DNA from: a virus
Virus record (IMG/VR): IMGVR_UViG_3300020421_000119
Span: 1 to 26,242 of that record
DNA length: 26,242 nucleotides
Reading direction: 5' to 3' (one strand)
Shown: positions 1 through 9,600 of the stretch, in pieces
How positions within the stretch are numbered: the stretch's first letter is position 1
Layout: each line of letters starts with the position of its first letter
The notes under the pieces: generated by a model
Databases searched by the model: none
Seen by the model: only the letters and a program-made list of their open reading frames with translations
Told to the model about the DNA's origin: nothing
Position numbers and translations under genes: made by a program

Positions 1-3000
1 CTAGAATAATCAAAGTTTGGACGTGGGTATGTGTGTCCTGCAGATGCTGCACTTACATTGATTGTAACTGAAGTTGCATTACAATCATCAACTGGAATGA
101 TTTGATCGTATGCATAATCTTTCTTCCATGTAACACCATTTGAAGTAGCACCAACAAATACGTGTGGATCAAGGTTTGTTGAAGGAACTGTTTCAAGAAC
201 CTGTACATCAAATGTATCTGTAGTTACGTTCCATATACGTAACCACTTACCACTTACTGGGTCACTAGCACGTGGATATGTTTTCTCTGCAGCAGCACCA
301 ACTGCACCACCAAATCCACAACTGAATGTTAATGAATCATCTGCAATTTTTATATAATCTCCATTCTTCCAACCATGATCAGCAATGGTCAATGTCATCA
401 CACCAGTTTCTGGAGTGTAAGAACCATCTGTTACTGTCTTCTGTTCAGTATCATTTCTTGGATAACTATGTGTTGTAGCATTATCATCTGCATCACAAGT
501 AAAGTCTAGAACACCAGCTGCTTGGAACTTAATAGCATGAGTTTGTTTTAAAGGAGGAGTTGCACTAACGAAAGTATGTGTGTCTGTATTACTAGAAGGA
601 GTTATATCTAAAATACGAACAGTTAATTCAGTAGAAGTTACATCATAAACTTCCAACCATCTTCCAGATACTGGGTCAGATGAACGTGGATAAGTCTTTG
701 TTTGATTACCAGAGGCAGCACCAACATTAACTGTTATTGTAGTAGCAGTTTGACCAGTTATAGCAAGAGCTGTATTGTATGATGGGTCTGTTGAACGTGG
801 ATAATAATGAGTAGATGCATGACTATCTGCATCACATGTAAATCCTAATTTATCAACACCAATTGTTACTGTATTAACTCCAGCAGTATAACTATGAGCT
901 CCAATGGTAAGTTCTAATGCACCATTAGAAGCATTGTAAGTTGCATCAGTAACATCATACTGACGAGTACCTATTGTAACTGCATTGGTTACTGTTCCAC
1001 TAACATACTTGTGTACTCCACTACCATATGTACAACTGAATGATAATGAATTATCTGGAATCTTAATCCATTGTCCATTATTCAATCCATGTGCACTAGC
1101 AAATGTATATGTTAATGTACCTGTAGTTGTATTGTAATCAACATCAGTTACAGCAGGAGTTGATACAGGAGCATTACTACTATTATTTGCACTAGATTCT
1201 GCTATAACTAACTCACCAGTTAAAGGATTGTAAGTTGTACCAGCTTCTGCATTTTTTAATGAACCACCAGCATCTACACCAGTATAGTAAACGTTTGTAA
1301 CAGTACCACCAACATAAGTGTGATTACCAATAGCACGATCAAGAGCACAGTTAAATATCAGAGAATTATCCGACATCTTAACAAAATCACCATTGATGAA
1401 TGGATGATTAGTAACTGTTAATGTAATCTTACCAACACCTGCATCATAAACAGCATTTGAAACTGTATGCTTACTAAGACCAACATTAGTAATTGCAATT
1501 GACTTACCAAATTGAGGATCAGATGCACGTGGATAAGAATGAATACTTTGATGATCATCCATATCACAAGTGAATGATAATCCACCAGATGCAAGAGTGA
1601 TATGCTTATCAACACCTAATCCATGTTGACCAATGGTAACAACCATATCGCCAGATACAGGATCATAAACTGCATCTGTAGGTTGGAAAGTTTTATCAGG
1701 AGGTGCTATACCAACGTTAACTGTAATAGTATTAGTACCAACAGCAGTTACATTAACTGATCTTCCAGAATATTTGTCGTGGCCAGGACGTGGATAAGTC
1801 TTAGTAGAATCATTACCATCCATTGCACATTTGAATGACAATGAATTATCATCAATAATGACACCAAATCCTGGACTCATATTATGTCCAGCACCAACTG
1901 TAAGTTCTAACTCACCAGTTGCAGGATTATAGGTAGCATCAGTTGGTGTCCACTGTTGATCAGGATCAGAAGTACCTACATTAACTGTAAATGTATCTGA
2001 TGTTGTAGCTGTAACTGCTAAAGAATTGCCATATGCAGTTTGACCTGATTGTGGTAGGTAGTGCTCTGTAGCATTACCATCCATAGCACATGTAAATGCA
2101 AATGATCTTGGTGATAGTCTTATACTATTACTTGTAGTAACACTATGACCAGGAACTGTCATGGTAAAGTTACCATTGGCAGGATCGTAAGAAGCAGTTG
2201 ATGGAGTTAATCTGGCACTAGGTGCAGCAGATGAACTATCAAGTGGAGTATCCCAATCTTCAAATTTAGGAATAGGTGATGTAAGTACAGTTGGGTCATA
2301 TACTAAAATCGTTCCACTTGTTGTAGCACTTACAAATACATGAGTGTTACCAGAAGCAGCTCCAGCAGCACCTACATTACAAGTAATTGTTGTTGATCCA
2401 CCAGAAGATTGAACATTAGTAATTGCAACTGACTTACCAAAAAATGGATCCGTTTCTCTTGGATATGAATCTTGTCCACTACTACCATAATTACAACTGA
2501 ATGTTAAAGAACCTGCTTTAAATGCAATCCTATCACCAGTGGTAGGCATTACAAGAGGATCTGGAATAACAATATCCATAGCACCAGTAGATGCTGTGTA
2601 TACTGCTCCTGTTGGTGTAGTCTCTACATACGAACCATTAGTCCAGTTACGTGATGCAGCAATAGCATAAGTCTTTGCTCTTTGATATGCATATGAAACT
2701 GCAGGTACTTCTGAAACTGGAACACCAGTTAATACATTTCCACTATAATAAGTTTCTGCAGCAGAAACAATACCATGGTTTCCACCAATAACTAAGTCTC
2801 TAAGTAACTGTTTAAGAGTATATTTTATATCTCTAGGACATTTTCTTTCTTCAACATTGCTGTGTCCTAAGAGAGGGAACGCTGCTTTAGTATCTTGATA
2901 TGCTTGGTCAGCAATTAGATCTGCGTTTCTAGCAATTAAGTAACCACCATCAATATAAGCAGTTGCAACCTCATTGGAAATTACATCAACCCATAAGTAT

Positions 3001-6000
3001 GATAATGTGTTAATAGCGTCTCTTACATTAGCACAGGCAGGGTTTCCAGCAGTTGTATTGATAATTGTGGTATCAAAATATCTGTTTAATGAAGAATATT
3101 TTGGAGCATAAACTGGATCTCCTGTAGTTCCATTTCCAGTTCTCCAATTCCTCATTGCAAGGATAGCTAACTGACGTGCATATTCAATAGCACGAATATT
3201 TTGAACTATCTCATCTTCAATATAATTAATTTTATCATCAATAATATATTTTTTAGAACCTTCAATAACATTATGGTTTGTTCCATATTCTAAGTCTCTT
3301 ACAAGAGCATTGATAAAGTGAATAACATCTTGCTTACATTGGTTATCTCCATCATCACCTACATTAGCTCCACTTACAGGAGCACTATATGAAGGGTATA
3401 CTTTGGTTCCAGAAGCACATGATATAAGAATATCAGCTAACTGAACCATACTATCTTCTGTAAGTCCAGTAATCGTTCCTGAGGTAGTTACAGTTGCAAT
3501 ACCAGTAACAGAGTAATCGTATATAAAATCAGTAACGTTGTAAGTTGATCCACCAAATTTTACTGTACCACCACTAACATAGGTATTAATATGATCATTA
3601 GTACCTAAGTAAATTTTAAAATCATTTGCTGATACATCCCATACACGGAAGTAATCACTCTTAAATTCTTCATTGATTCTTCCTAATACTTCATCAGCAA
3701 TAAACTCTCTGTTGTTACGTAGTAAAACACATGCGTCTTGGAATCTTCTACTTACTGGTGTTGATAATGGAAACTTGTTTGGAGAGTTTAGTAGTGATAA
3801 TGTAACTACTTTAGAGTATGACTTAACAGTAGCAAATTGACCTGGATCAAAATTAGCATCAGTAATTGCAGGGTATTTTTTAGGAATTACAAATCTTCTA
3901 GAACGACCATCAGCATCTTCTAAAATTTTGTAAATTCTTTGCTTACCATTTAATTCAGAAAGATCAGGAGCTGATGTTGGAAGACCTTCAATAAGAACTT
4001 CTTGACCTTCTCTATAATTATGAATATTACTTCTACCAACTAATTGGTTTGTATAGAATATAATACCACCACTATCTTCAGCATTACCAAATTGAGCTTC
4101 TTGGAATCCACCTTGAGTAATACTTGGATCACCCTGTAAAGAGAAGTCAATTCTTTGGATAGGCAGTGCTGTATCAAAATCTTCTTCTACTTCTGTAACT
4201 TCACCTTCTGCTCTAATTGATTTAAGACTTGTTGTATCAACACTTTGCTCAACAATATTTGCACCACTCATGGTGATGGTTTCTACTACTGCATTATCCC
4301 ATGACTTAGCACCAAGAATAGGTACAACTTCAATTATCCAATAACCATTAGAAACTTCATAATCATCATCAATTAATTTTACTTGATAAAAACCAGGTGT
4401 AGTTATTGTACTATTATCAGTATCATTCAAATGAATGTATGTTCCTGGAGGAATAAGAGTATCAGGATCAGAATCTACTCTGAACTTATTAGCTCCATCT
4501 GTTTGAGTTATATTAAGAGAAATCGCACTTCCTACTGTTCCACTAACAAGATAGTTAAAACGCTCACCTTCTAGGAAAGAACCACTGGTTAGAGTAACAT
4601 CTAATTTACCTGTAAGATATGCATCAGCTCCAACTGTAGTTGTAAATGAAACATCAATAATTTTTGCTCGTGAACCAGTGTTAACACCATAAACTTCCAA
4701 TCCAGTTTGAAGAGCATTACCTCCAGTGTTCTCTTGGAAATTTACTCGGAATTGATCTGGTCCAAAAACTTGGTGACCAACTGGGAATTTAAGACCAGCA
4801 TCTCCATTAGCATCAAGATCAATGACAACCTTTTGCTTGTCATCAAATACCATTGCATAATCCCAAGTAGCAACAGAATCACCAGTTGAGTCTATTTGGT
4901 CACGATAAGTAACACCAATCACATAGTTCTTATCACCAAACTTAACCATGTGTTTGCCAGGGTTGGCAGGTCTAATGATAACCAAACGTAGGTTGTCACC
5001 AACGATTGATGCATCAGGTGGTAATGAAATTGGGTTATCTTCTACATACTCACCACCAGAAACAATAATTGTTTCTTTAACACCAGGTGTTTCCCATGCT
5101 AATTGTGCCGCTTTCTTAACAGTTCTAACTGGGTTTACAGCAGATCTACCATCGTTAAGGTCAGAACCAATCTGTGCTGAAACATAAACACGACCACCAA
5201 CGTCATTCGTTGCTAGGTTAAGGACGTATTCTGTAGTTGCAATCTTGTCTGTTCTATCTCCCAACAAAGGAGTTATAGAACGTGGATATATACCTGATTC
5301 TCCAGTAGTACCATATCCAAATTCTGAAGCATCATTTGCACGGAAACCAATATGTTTGAAGGTAACTTCACCGTTTAATGCTTCACCATCAACATGTACA
5401 GGTGCAGAAGATCCAGTTTGTCCAGTGTTTAATGCTTGATATATGTTAGCACCGAAAAATCTGTAGTTATCTTTCTGAAGGATAACATTAGCAACCCATG
5501 CAGTACCAGTATTATTTGAAAATGTTTTTAAATTTGGTGCTCTAAAATTAGCATCAGGAGTAATAAAGTTATCAATATCAAGGTTCAGAATTCTTGCAGT
5601 ATCTGAAATGATAGAGGTTGATGTTCTAATAGCACCATTAATATCAAGTTCATAATCAACTGTATCAAGAGCTGAGGTTGCAGTTGCACCACCACCATTA
5701 CCACCAGAAATAGATACGCTTGGTGCTGTGGTATATCCAGAACCTGGATTGTTAACAGCAATATTTACTACTTGACCGTTAAAGATAAATGCGGATGCTA
5801 ATGCTTGTATACCACCTGCTACATCTGGAGCAGTGATATTAACAGAAGGAGGAGTTGTGTAACCAGAACCACCAGAAGTTATCGCTATAACGTTTACTCT
5901 TTCGCCAGTCCTATTAATACCAACACGAGGCAAATCCGTCGCTTCATCCAATTGAGCTCGGATGATCTCTTTCTCAGCAGATCCCGATCCCGCCCTAATT

Positions 6001-6077
6001 GTAAGTTCTTGGTCACCAATTAACGTTGGTTTTTGACCCCTAACGAATTCTTTGTCAGAATTAATATTAAAACTCAT
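1..6077 (-). CDS. Giant tail-fibre-like virion protein, 3' end outside window (at least 2025 aa)
   Basis: I translated this frame by hand from the ATG at 6075-6077 to the left edge and saw no stop codon, so the C-terminus is outside the window. The start is the first possible one: an in-frame TAG lies 12 nt upstream. Residues about 60-125 hold two G-S-G-Y-T-T-x-P beta motifs. About 275-300 has ATTEYV, typical of phage fibres, running into YVSAQIGSDLNDG and a P-x-R-T-V-K-K-A-A stretch, as at the start of pectin-lyase-like (DUF1565-type) beta-helices. About 914-1145 holds two copies of a helical module ending RNW. From about 1190 onward are repeated beta units with F-x-C and YPR signatures. It follows a late-promoter box and is probably transcribed alone in this window. 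I infer a fibre or baseplate-peripheral virion protein; no specific T4 homologue was recognised. No signal peptide or membrane segment is visible. Confidence 0.9.
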   Translation of the reverse strand, partial: MSFNINSDKEFVRGQKPTLIGDQELTIRAGSGSAEKEIIRAQLDEATDLPRVGINRTGERVNVIAITSGGSGYTTPPSVNITAPDVAGGIQALASAFIFNGQVVNIAVNNPGSGYTTAPSVSISGGNGGGATATSALDTVDYELDINGAIRTSTSIISDTARILNLDIDNFITPDANFRAPNLKTFSNNTGTAWVANVILQKDNYRFFGANIYQALNTGQTGSSAPVHVDGEALNGEVTFKHIGFRANDASEFGYGTTGESGIYPRSITPLLGDRTDKIATTEYVLNLATNDVGGRVYVSAQIGSDLNDGRSAVNPVRTVKKAAQLAWETPGVKETIIVSGGEYVEDNPISLPPDASIVGDNLRLVIIRPANPGKHMVKFGDKNYVIGVTYRDQIDSTGDSVATWDYAMVFDDKQKVVIDLDANGDAGLKFPVGHQVFGPDQFRVNFQENTGGNALQTGLEVYGVNTGSRAKIIDVSFTTTVGADAYLTGKLDVTLTSGSFLEGERFNYLVSGTVGSAISLNITQTDGANKFRVDSDPDTLIPPGTYIHLNDTDNSTITTPGFYQVKLIDDDYEVSNGYWIIEVVPILGAKSWDNAVVETITMSGANIVEQSVDTTSLKSIRAEGEVTEVEEDFDTALPIQRIDFSLQGDPSITQGGFQEAQFGNAEDSGGIIFYTNQLVGRSNIHNYREGQEVLIEGLPTSAPDLSELNGKQRIYKILEDADGRSRRFVIPKKYPAITDANFDPGQFATVKSYSKVVTLSLLNSPNKFPLSTPVSRRFQDACVLLRNNREFIADEVLGRINEEFKSDYFRVWDVSANDFKIYLGTNDHINTYVSGGTVKFGGSTYNVTDFIYDYSVTGIATVTTSGTITGLTEDSMVQLADILISCASGTKVYPSYSAPVSGANVGDDGDNQCKQDVIHFINALVRDLEYGTNHNVIEGSKKYIIDDKINYIEDEIVQNIRAIEYARQLAILAMRNWRTGNGTTGDPVYAPKYSSLNRYFDTTIINTTAGNPACANVRDAINTLSYLWVDVISNEVATAYIDGGYLIARNADLIADQAYQDTKAAFPLLGHSNVEERKCPRDIKYTLKQLLRDLVIGGNHGIVSAAETYYSGNVLTGVPVSEVPAVSYAYQRAKTYAIAASRNWTNGSYVETTPTGAVYTASTGAMDIVIPDPLVMPTTGDRIAFKAGSLTFSCNYGSSGQDSYPRETDPFFGKSVAITNVQSSGGSTTITCNVGAAGAASGNTHVFVSATTSGTILVYDPTVLTSPIPKFEDWDTPLDSSSAAPSARLTPSTASYDPANGNFTMTVPGHSVTTSNSIRLSPRSFAFTCAMDGNATEHYLPQSGQTAYGNSLAVTATTSDTFTVNVGTSDPDQQWTPTDATYNPATGELELTVGAGHNMSPGFGVIIDDNSLSFKCAMDGNDSTKTYPRPGHDKYSGRSVNVTAVGTNTITVNVGIAPPDKTFQPTDAVYDPVSGDMVVTIGQHGLGVDKHITLASGGLSFTCDMDDHQSIHSYPRASDPQFGKSIAITNVGLSKHTVSNAVYDAGVGKITLTVTNHPFINGDFVKMSDNSLIFNCALDRAIGNHTYVGGTVTNVYYTGVDAGGSLKNAEAGTTYNPLTGELVIAESSANNSSNAPVSTPAVTDVDYNTTTGTLTYTFASAHGLNNGQWIKIPDNSLSFSCTYGSGVHKYVSGTVTNAVTIGTRQYDVTDATYNASNGALELTIGAHSYTAGVNTVTIGVDKLGFTCDADSHASTHYYPRSTDPSYNTALAITGQTATTITVNVGAASGNQTKTYPRSSDPVSGRWLEVYDVTSTELTVRILDITPSSNTDTHTFVSATPPLKQTHAIKFQAAGVLDFTCDADDNATTHSYPRNDTEQKTVTDGSYTPETGVMTLTIADHGWKNGDYIKIADDSLTFSCGFGGAVGAAAEKTYPRASDPVSGKWLRIWNVTTDTFDVQVLETVPSTNLDPHVFVGATSNGVTWKKDYAYDQIIPVDDCNATSVTINVSAASAGHTYPRPNFDYS
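315..2500 (-). repeat. Nine degenerate protein repeats with one conserved Cys each
   Basis: Within the left giant protein, nine units share F-x-C in a short beta segment, usually preceded by 'DNSL' or a similar turn and followed 9-15 residues later by (S/T/Y)YPR or a decayed form (YLPQ, TYVGG, KYVSG). The Cys codons lie at 2493, 2088, 1827, 1566, 1347, 1032, 834, 495 and 318 (low coordinate). Spacing is irregular (177-405 nt), but two consecutive intervals are exactly 261 nt (87 codons). Two sub-types are visible: C-D/A-x-D followed by His before YPR, and C-x-Y/F-G. Linkers carry T-I-T-V-N-V-G and T-Y-N-P-x-T-G-x-L beta strands. A further YPR lies at about 20-31, so the array probably continues beyond the window. 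Confidence 0.85.
2643..3338 (-). repeat. Pair of helical modules (C-x-x-D ... RNW) in the left giant protein
   Basis: Copy 1 (3144-3338) begins CKQDVIHFINALVRDLEYG and ends AMRNW. Copy 2 (2643-2840) begins CPRDIKYTLKQLLRDLVIGG and ends ASRNW. Between them, near 3035, is a short helix CANVRDAINTL. The same module family occurs twice in the protein at the right edge of the window. The module is about 65-70 residues and predicted mostly helical, unlike the surrounding beta-rich sequence. Its function is unknown. Confidence 0.85.
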
Positions 6078-6114
6078 GGTGCCCGTCTAGCTCCGCCTAA
6101 TTATTCCTCAGTTA

Positions 6115-6122
6115 TATTTAGC
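6115..6122 (-). promoter_or_regulatory. Late-promoter-like box GCTAAATA before the left giant gene
   Basis: On the minus strand the gap between the 166-aa gene and the left giant gene reads GCTAAATA-TAA-CTGAGG, with 37 nt between the box and the ATG at 6077. It resembles the T4 late-promoter consensus TATAAATA, with GC in place of TA at the first two positions. The same box and the downstream CTGAG recur before the 2698-aa gene at the same 37-nt distance, which supports a functional site. A GGCGGAG sequence lies farther than usual upstream of the start and may serve as a weak ribosome binding site. Confidence 0.65.
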
Positions 6123-6123
6123 A

Positions 6124-6624
6124 TCAAGCCCAGGCAATACTGATAACTTGAGTAGAAACAATCCATTTAATGACGTTTGTTGTTCCAGCTCTAGTGGTAG
6201 AATAACTAAAACGATTTGTAGATCCTAGTGGCACTATTGCCCAAGTTTGTCCAGATGGAATATCATCCTTGATAGTAGTAATCATTGAAGCAAGTATACT
6301 AGTTGCTCCATTTCCATCACAGTGTACGGAACTTTCTATTTTTCCTGCATAAACAGTTCCTAATGGATTAACTGCAATTATGTTTCCAGTAATAAAATTG
6401 ATAGTATTGCTGTCAATGGTAATCTGTGTACCAACATCATCTAATTGTAATACAGCAGTATTAATACCTCTTAAAATAAACTGAGATATTTTACTATCTG
6501 CGTAATGTCTGCTCTTAACTTCTAAACTGTTAAGATCTTTTGCATTCCTTAATTCATCTACGACAATAGTCTTGTCAATAGAAAATCCACCAGTGGAATC
6601 AAGTTTTTGTAGTATTCTAGGCAT
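6124..6624 (-). CDS. Small virion-associated protein of unknown function (166 aa)
   Basis: A complete 166-residue ORF starting one base after the TAA of the 1412-aa gene (AAGAAGTAAAATG), so translation is probably coupled; the AAGAAG is the only Shine-Dalgarno-like sequence. The N-terminus has S-T-G-G-F-S followed by a V-D-E-x-R-N-A-x-D-L-N-S-L-E-V-K-S stretch, and the middle and C-terminal parts are predicted beta-rich. A D-x-I-P-S-G-Q-T-W motif near residue 125 and the terminal SIAWA look like a compact beta domain. From memory, proteins of similar size and N-terminus occur in structural clusters of marine T4-like phages without a known role. There is no signal peptide or transmembrane helix. 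Its place between two fibre-like genes suggests a small fibre- or baseplate-associated subunit, but that is inference. Confidence 0.85.
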   Translation of the reverse strand: MPRILQKLDSTGGFSIDKTIVVDELRNAKDLNSLEVKSRHYADSKISQFILRGINTAVLQLDDVGTQITIDSNTINFITGNIIAVNPLGTVYAGKIESSVHCDGNGATSILASMITTIKDDIPSGQTWAIVPLGSTNRFSYSTTRAGTTNVIKWIVSTQVISIAWA

Positions 6625-6625
6625 T

Positions 6626-9600
6626 TTACTTCTTAGTAATATTATTGGTAATTGTAACTTTAACAGTTTGAGTTACCCCAACTGTATCTCCTAATGTAAT
6701 AGTTATACGAATATCGTTAGTTCCAGATATATCAAATGTAGGAACAATCAATTGTTGTCCTGTTCTAACATTACCATATTCAGTATGCCAAACATCAGTA
6801 CCATCATCTAAGAGTCCAAATTCAATAAACTCTGAATCACCTGTAGTTGGGTTCTCTGCACAAACAATTGTTTTAGCACCAAGACCACTTGTGTTATTGT
6901 ATATAACTGATGTACCAACATTATTTGTTCCCTTAACAAGATTAAACTTGTCTGTTAATATTTTAGTATCAGCAAGTTCAAACTCTTTAAGTTCACCATC
7001 AAATACTTTAACACCAGTATATGATCCAGTACCAAATGTAGTATTGAAGTAAACATCACCTTGATTGTCTAATCTCAATACTGGTTCAACATATAAACCA
7101 GAAGATAATCCAAGATCAAAGTATTGTTTTGCAGAATGTAAGAATGTAGTATCTGCTAAAGTGTTATCAAGAGTTGTAGCAGCTGCATCAAATGTCATTA
7201 ATGATGCAGTTATTTCAAGTTCATCTGAAGTTGTAGATACTATTGTATCAACAGTATCAAACTCTAATTGTGTTGTAGTAAGTCTTAATGAATTATTTCC
7301 ATCATTGTAGAAATATAATATGTTCTCGTTAGCACCAGGTGAAGTTTCTGGAATGATGTAAGTATTCTGATCAACGTCTTTAACACCACCAAGAGAACCC
7401 CAGTTAACCCCGTCATAACCTTCAAATAAACTATCAGTTGTATTAAACCTAACAGAACCTTGAGCAGGTGATCCTCTCTCTGCAGTAGTACCAACTGGAA
7501 CTACCAAGGTAGTTTTAATATCACATACAACTTTCTTTCCTGGAAGAGGAGATAGTGTTAAATCATTAACATCAGTTGTGATAATATTATTTTTAAGTCT
7601 TAAATCACCATTAATTACTAAATCAGTATTGCCCAATGGAGCAATTCTAAATTCTTCAATCTCTTCAAAAGTTAATGGAGCAACTGCTGTAGTAGAATAT
7701 CTTAAAGTTGCTGTTCCGTTTGTAAAGTCATTACCAGTAATATCTGTAGGAGGGTTAGCATCAGTTCCAGTCTGACCTCCTGCAACAACAAGGAATAAGT
7801 TATTGCCATATTTTACATAATCATCTGTAGCTACTGGACTATTAGCATTCCAATTAGTATGTGCTGGAGCAGATACGTTTACAGATCTTACTTTCTTTAC
7901 GTTTACAAATTCTTGATAGAACGGTGTAATTCTTATAGTGTTTTGAGCATCATTATAGAAATATAATGTATTATCATTTGCACCAACTGTTTCCTCTGCA
8001 AGAATGTAAGTATTGCCATCTAAGTCTCTAACTCCTCCAAGAGATGACCAAGAAGAAGTATTTGAAGCATAACCTTCATATTGACTTGTATCTGAGTTAA
8101 ATCTAATAGCACCAGCTACTGGACTTGGAGGTCTTTGAAGATCAGTTCCAACAGGAACTATAAGAGATTTTGTAGAATTTATTTTTACATCTTGACCAAC
8201 TGCTGGTGTTAGTTCAATGTCTGTTGTTGCACCACTTGAAATAACAGCATTAGTTATAAGTAATTTATCATTAACATTTATTGAATCTGCAGTCTTTATA
8301 ATACCTTGTGCTGTCAGATTACCATTAGTCCCATCAATACTTAATTTGCCAGGTCCAATATCAACTGAACCAGATAAATTAATATTTAAGTTTGTAGCAT
8401 TAAGAGCAAGGTTTGGTGATACTGAAGTTATAGAATCAGCAGTAATATTCAAACTACTAATAGTATTAGCAGATAATATACCTTGTACTGATAAACTATC
8501 AAACTCACCATCAGTTGCATCAACTGATACTGCTGTCCATTCTCCAGTTAAAATATTACCAGTTATACCAGAAAAAGTATCAATTAAAACTACAGATACA
8601 CTTAATCCAGAACCAAAAGTTACAGGGTTGTTTAGATCTATAGTGATTGTTGCTTCTGCGTTATCAGGACCACCAAGGTCTGCATTCTCACGTGAATAGT
8701 AGTATAAGCTTGGAGTCGTTGACTCAATTTTAATAGTTAATGCAGTATTAGTTCTAGTAACTCCAGTGTTATACTCAACACCAGCAAATGATAAAGTAGT
8801 AGATCCAGATGTTAATGGATTCCTACTTAAAGTAATAGTATTACCGACTACATTAGTTACCGTTGTTCCTGTTACTAATGTTCCTGATCCACCAGCAAAA
8901 GTAACTGTCATACCAACAAGAATTCCCGTGGCATTAGTTACACTTACTTGATTTGTAGTTACATCAAGAGTAGCAGTAAGATTTTGAATCAAACTAGGAG
9001 AATACTTACCATCTCTATATTGAGTAAAAGCAAGAGTCTCAGTTGACATAGAAGGATCTGAAACATCAAATTCATATGTTGATCCAGCATATAATGTCAA
9101 ATCTGGTGTCATTTGTAGACCACCACCAGTATTAACAAAGAATCTATCTTCACCTGAAGAAACAGTTGCTACAGTAACTTGTGTAGTTGCAGCATTTTCA
9201 AAAACATCAGCTACTGCAACAGAACCTTGTGCACCATCTAAGAATATTCTAGTAATATTTCCACCAGCAGTATCAGCTCTTATAATATCAAAACTAACTG
9301 CTGCACCTTCTGTTGGTACTGTTGTAATAGTATCTCCTGCAACTGCCCAACTTGCAGGAACTGTTCCACTAAATGTTACTTCAAGTACAGTCTTTTTAAT
9401 AACACTATATTGAATAGGTTGTACTACATCTTCTGGATCTACTGATAAAGTATTTCCTTCTTCATATCCTGTACCACCTTGTGCTATAGCAATATTATCT
9501 ACAACACCTAAGTTACCAACTGTATATGAAAAATCATCAGCAGGATCACCATATGCTGGTGTAAAGGTTAATGTTGCAGAACCTGCTGTTGTTGGTTGTG

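Noticed and set aside
1-2640. Possible CRISPR or DNA tandem repeat because of recurring acgtggata strings
   Set aside because: The strings encode YPR in diverged protein repeats in one frame. Spacing is irregular and the intervening sequence is coding, so this is a protein repeat, not a CRISPR array.
4383-5439. Four plus-strand open frames of 60-79 codons
   Set aside because: They are opposite the continuous minus-strand frame of the left giant gene, and their translations are low-complexity Ser/Ile/Thr-rich sequence with no motif.
6078-6123. Possible terminator hairpins in the short gaps
   Set aside because: None of the gaps (6078-6123, 19163-19222, 21038-21097) shows a GC-rich stem followed by a T run on the minus strand.
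8217-8699. Plus-strand open frame of 160 codons
   Set aside because: It lies wholly inside the 1412-aa gene on the opposite strand, has no ribosome binding site or recognisable protein features, and is explained by the codon bias of the real gene.
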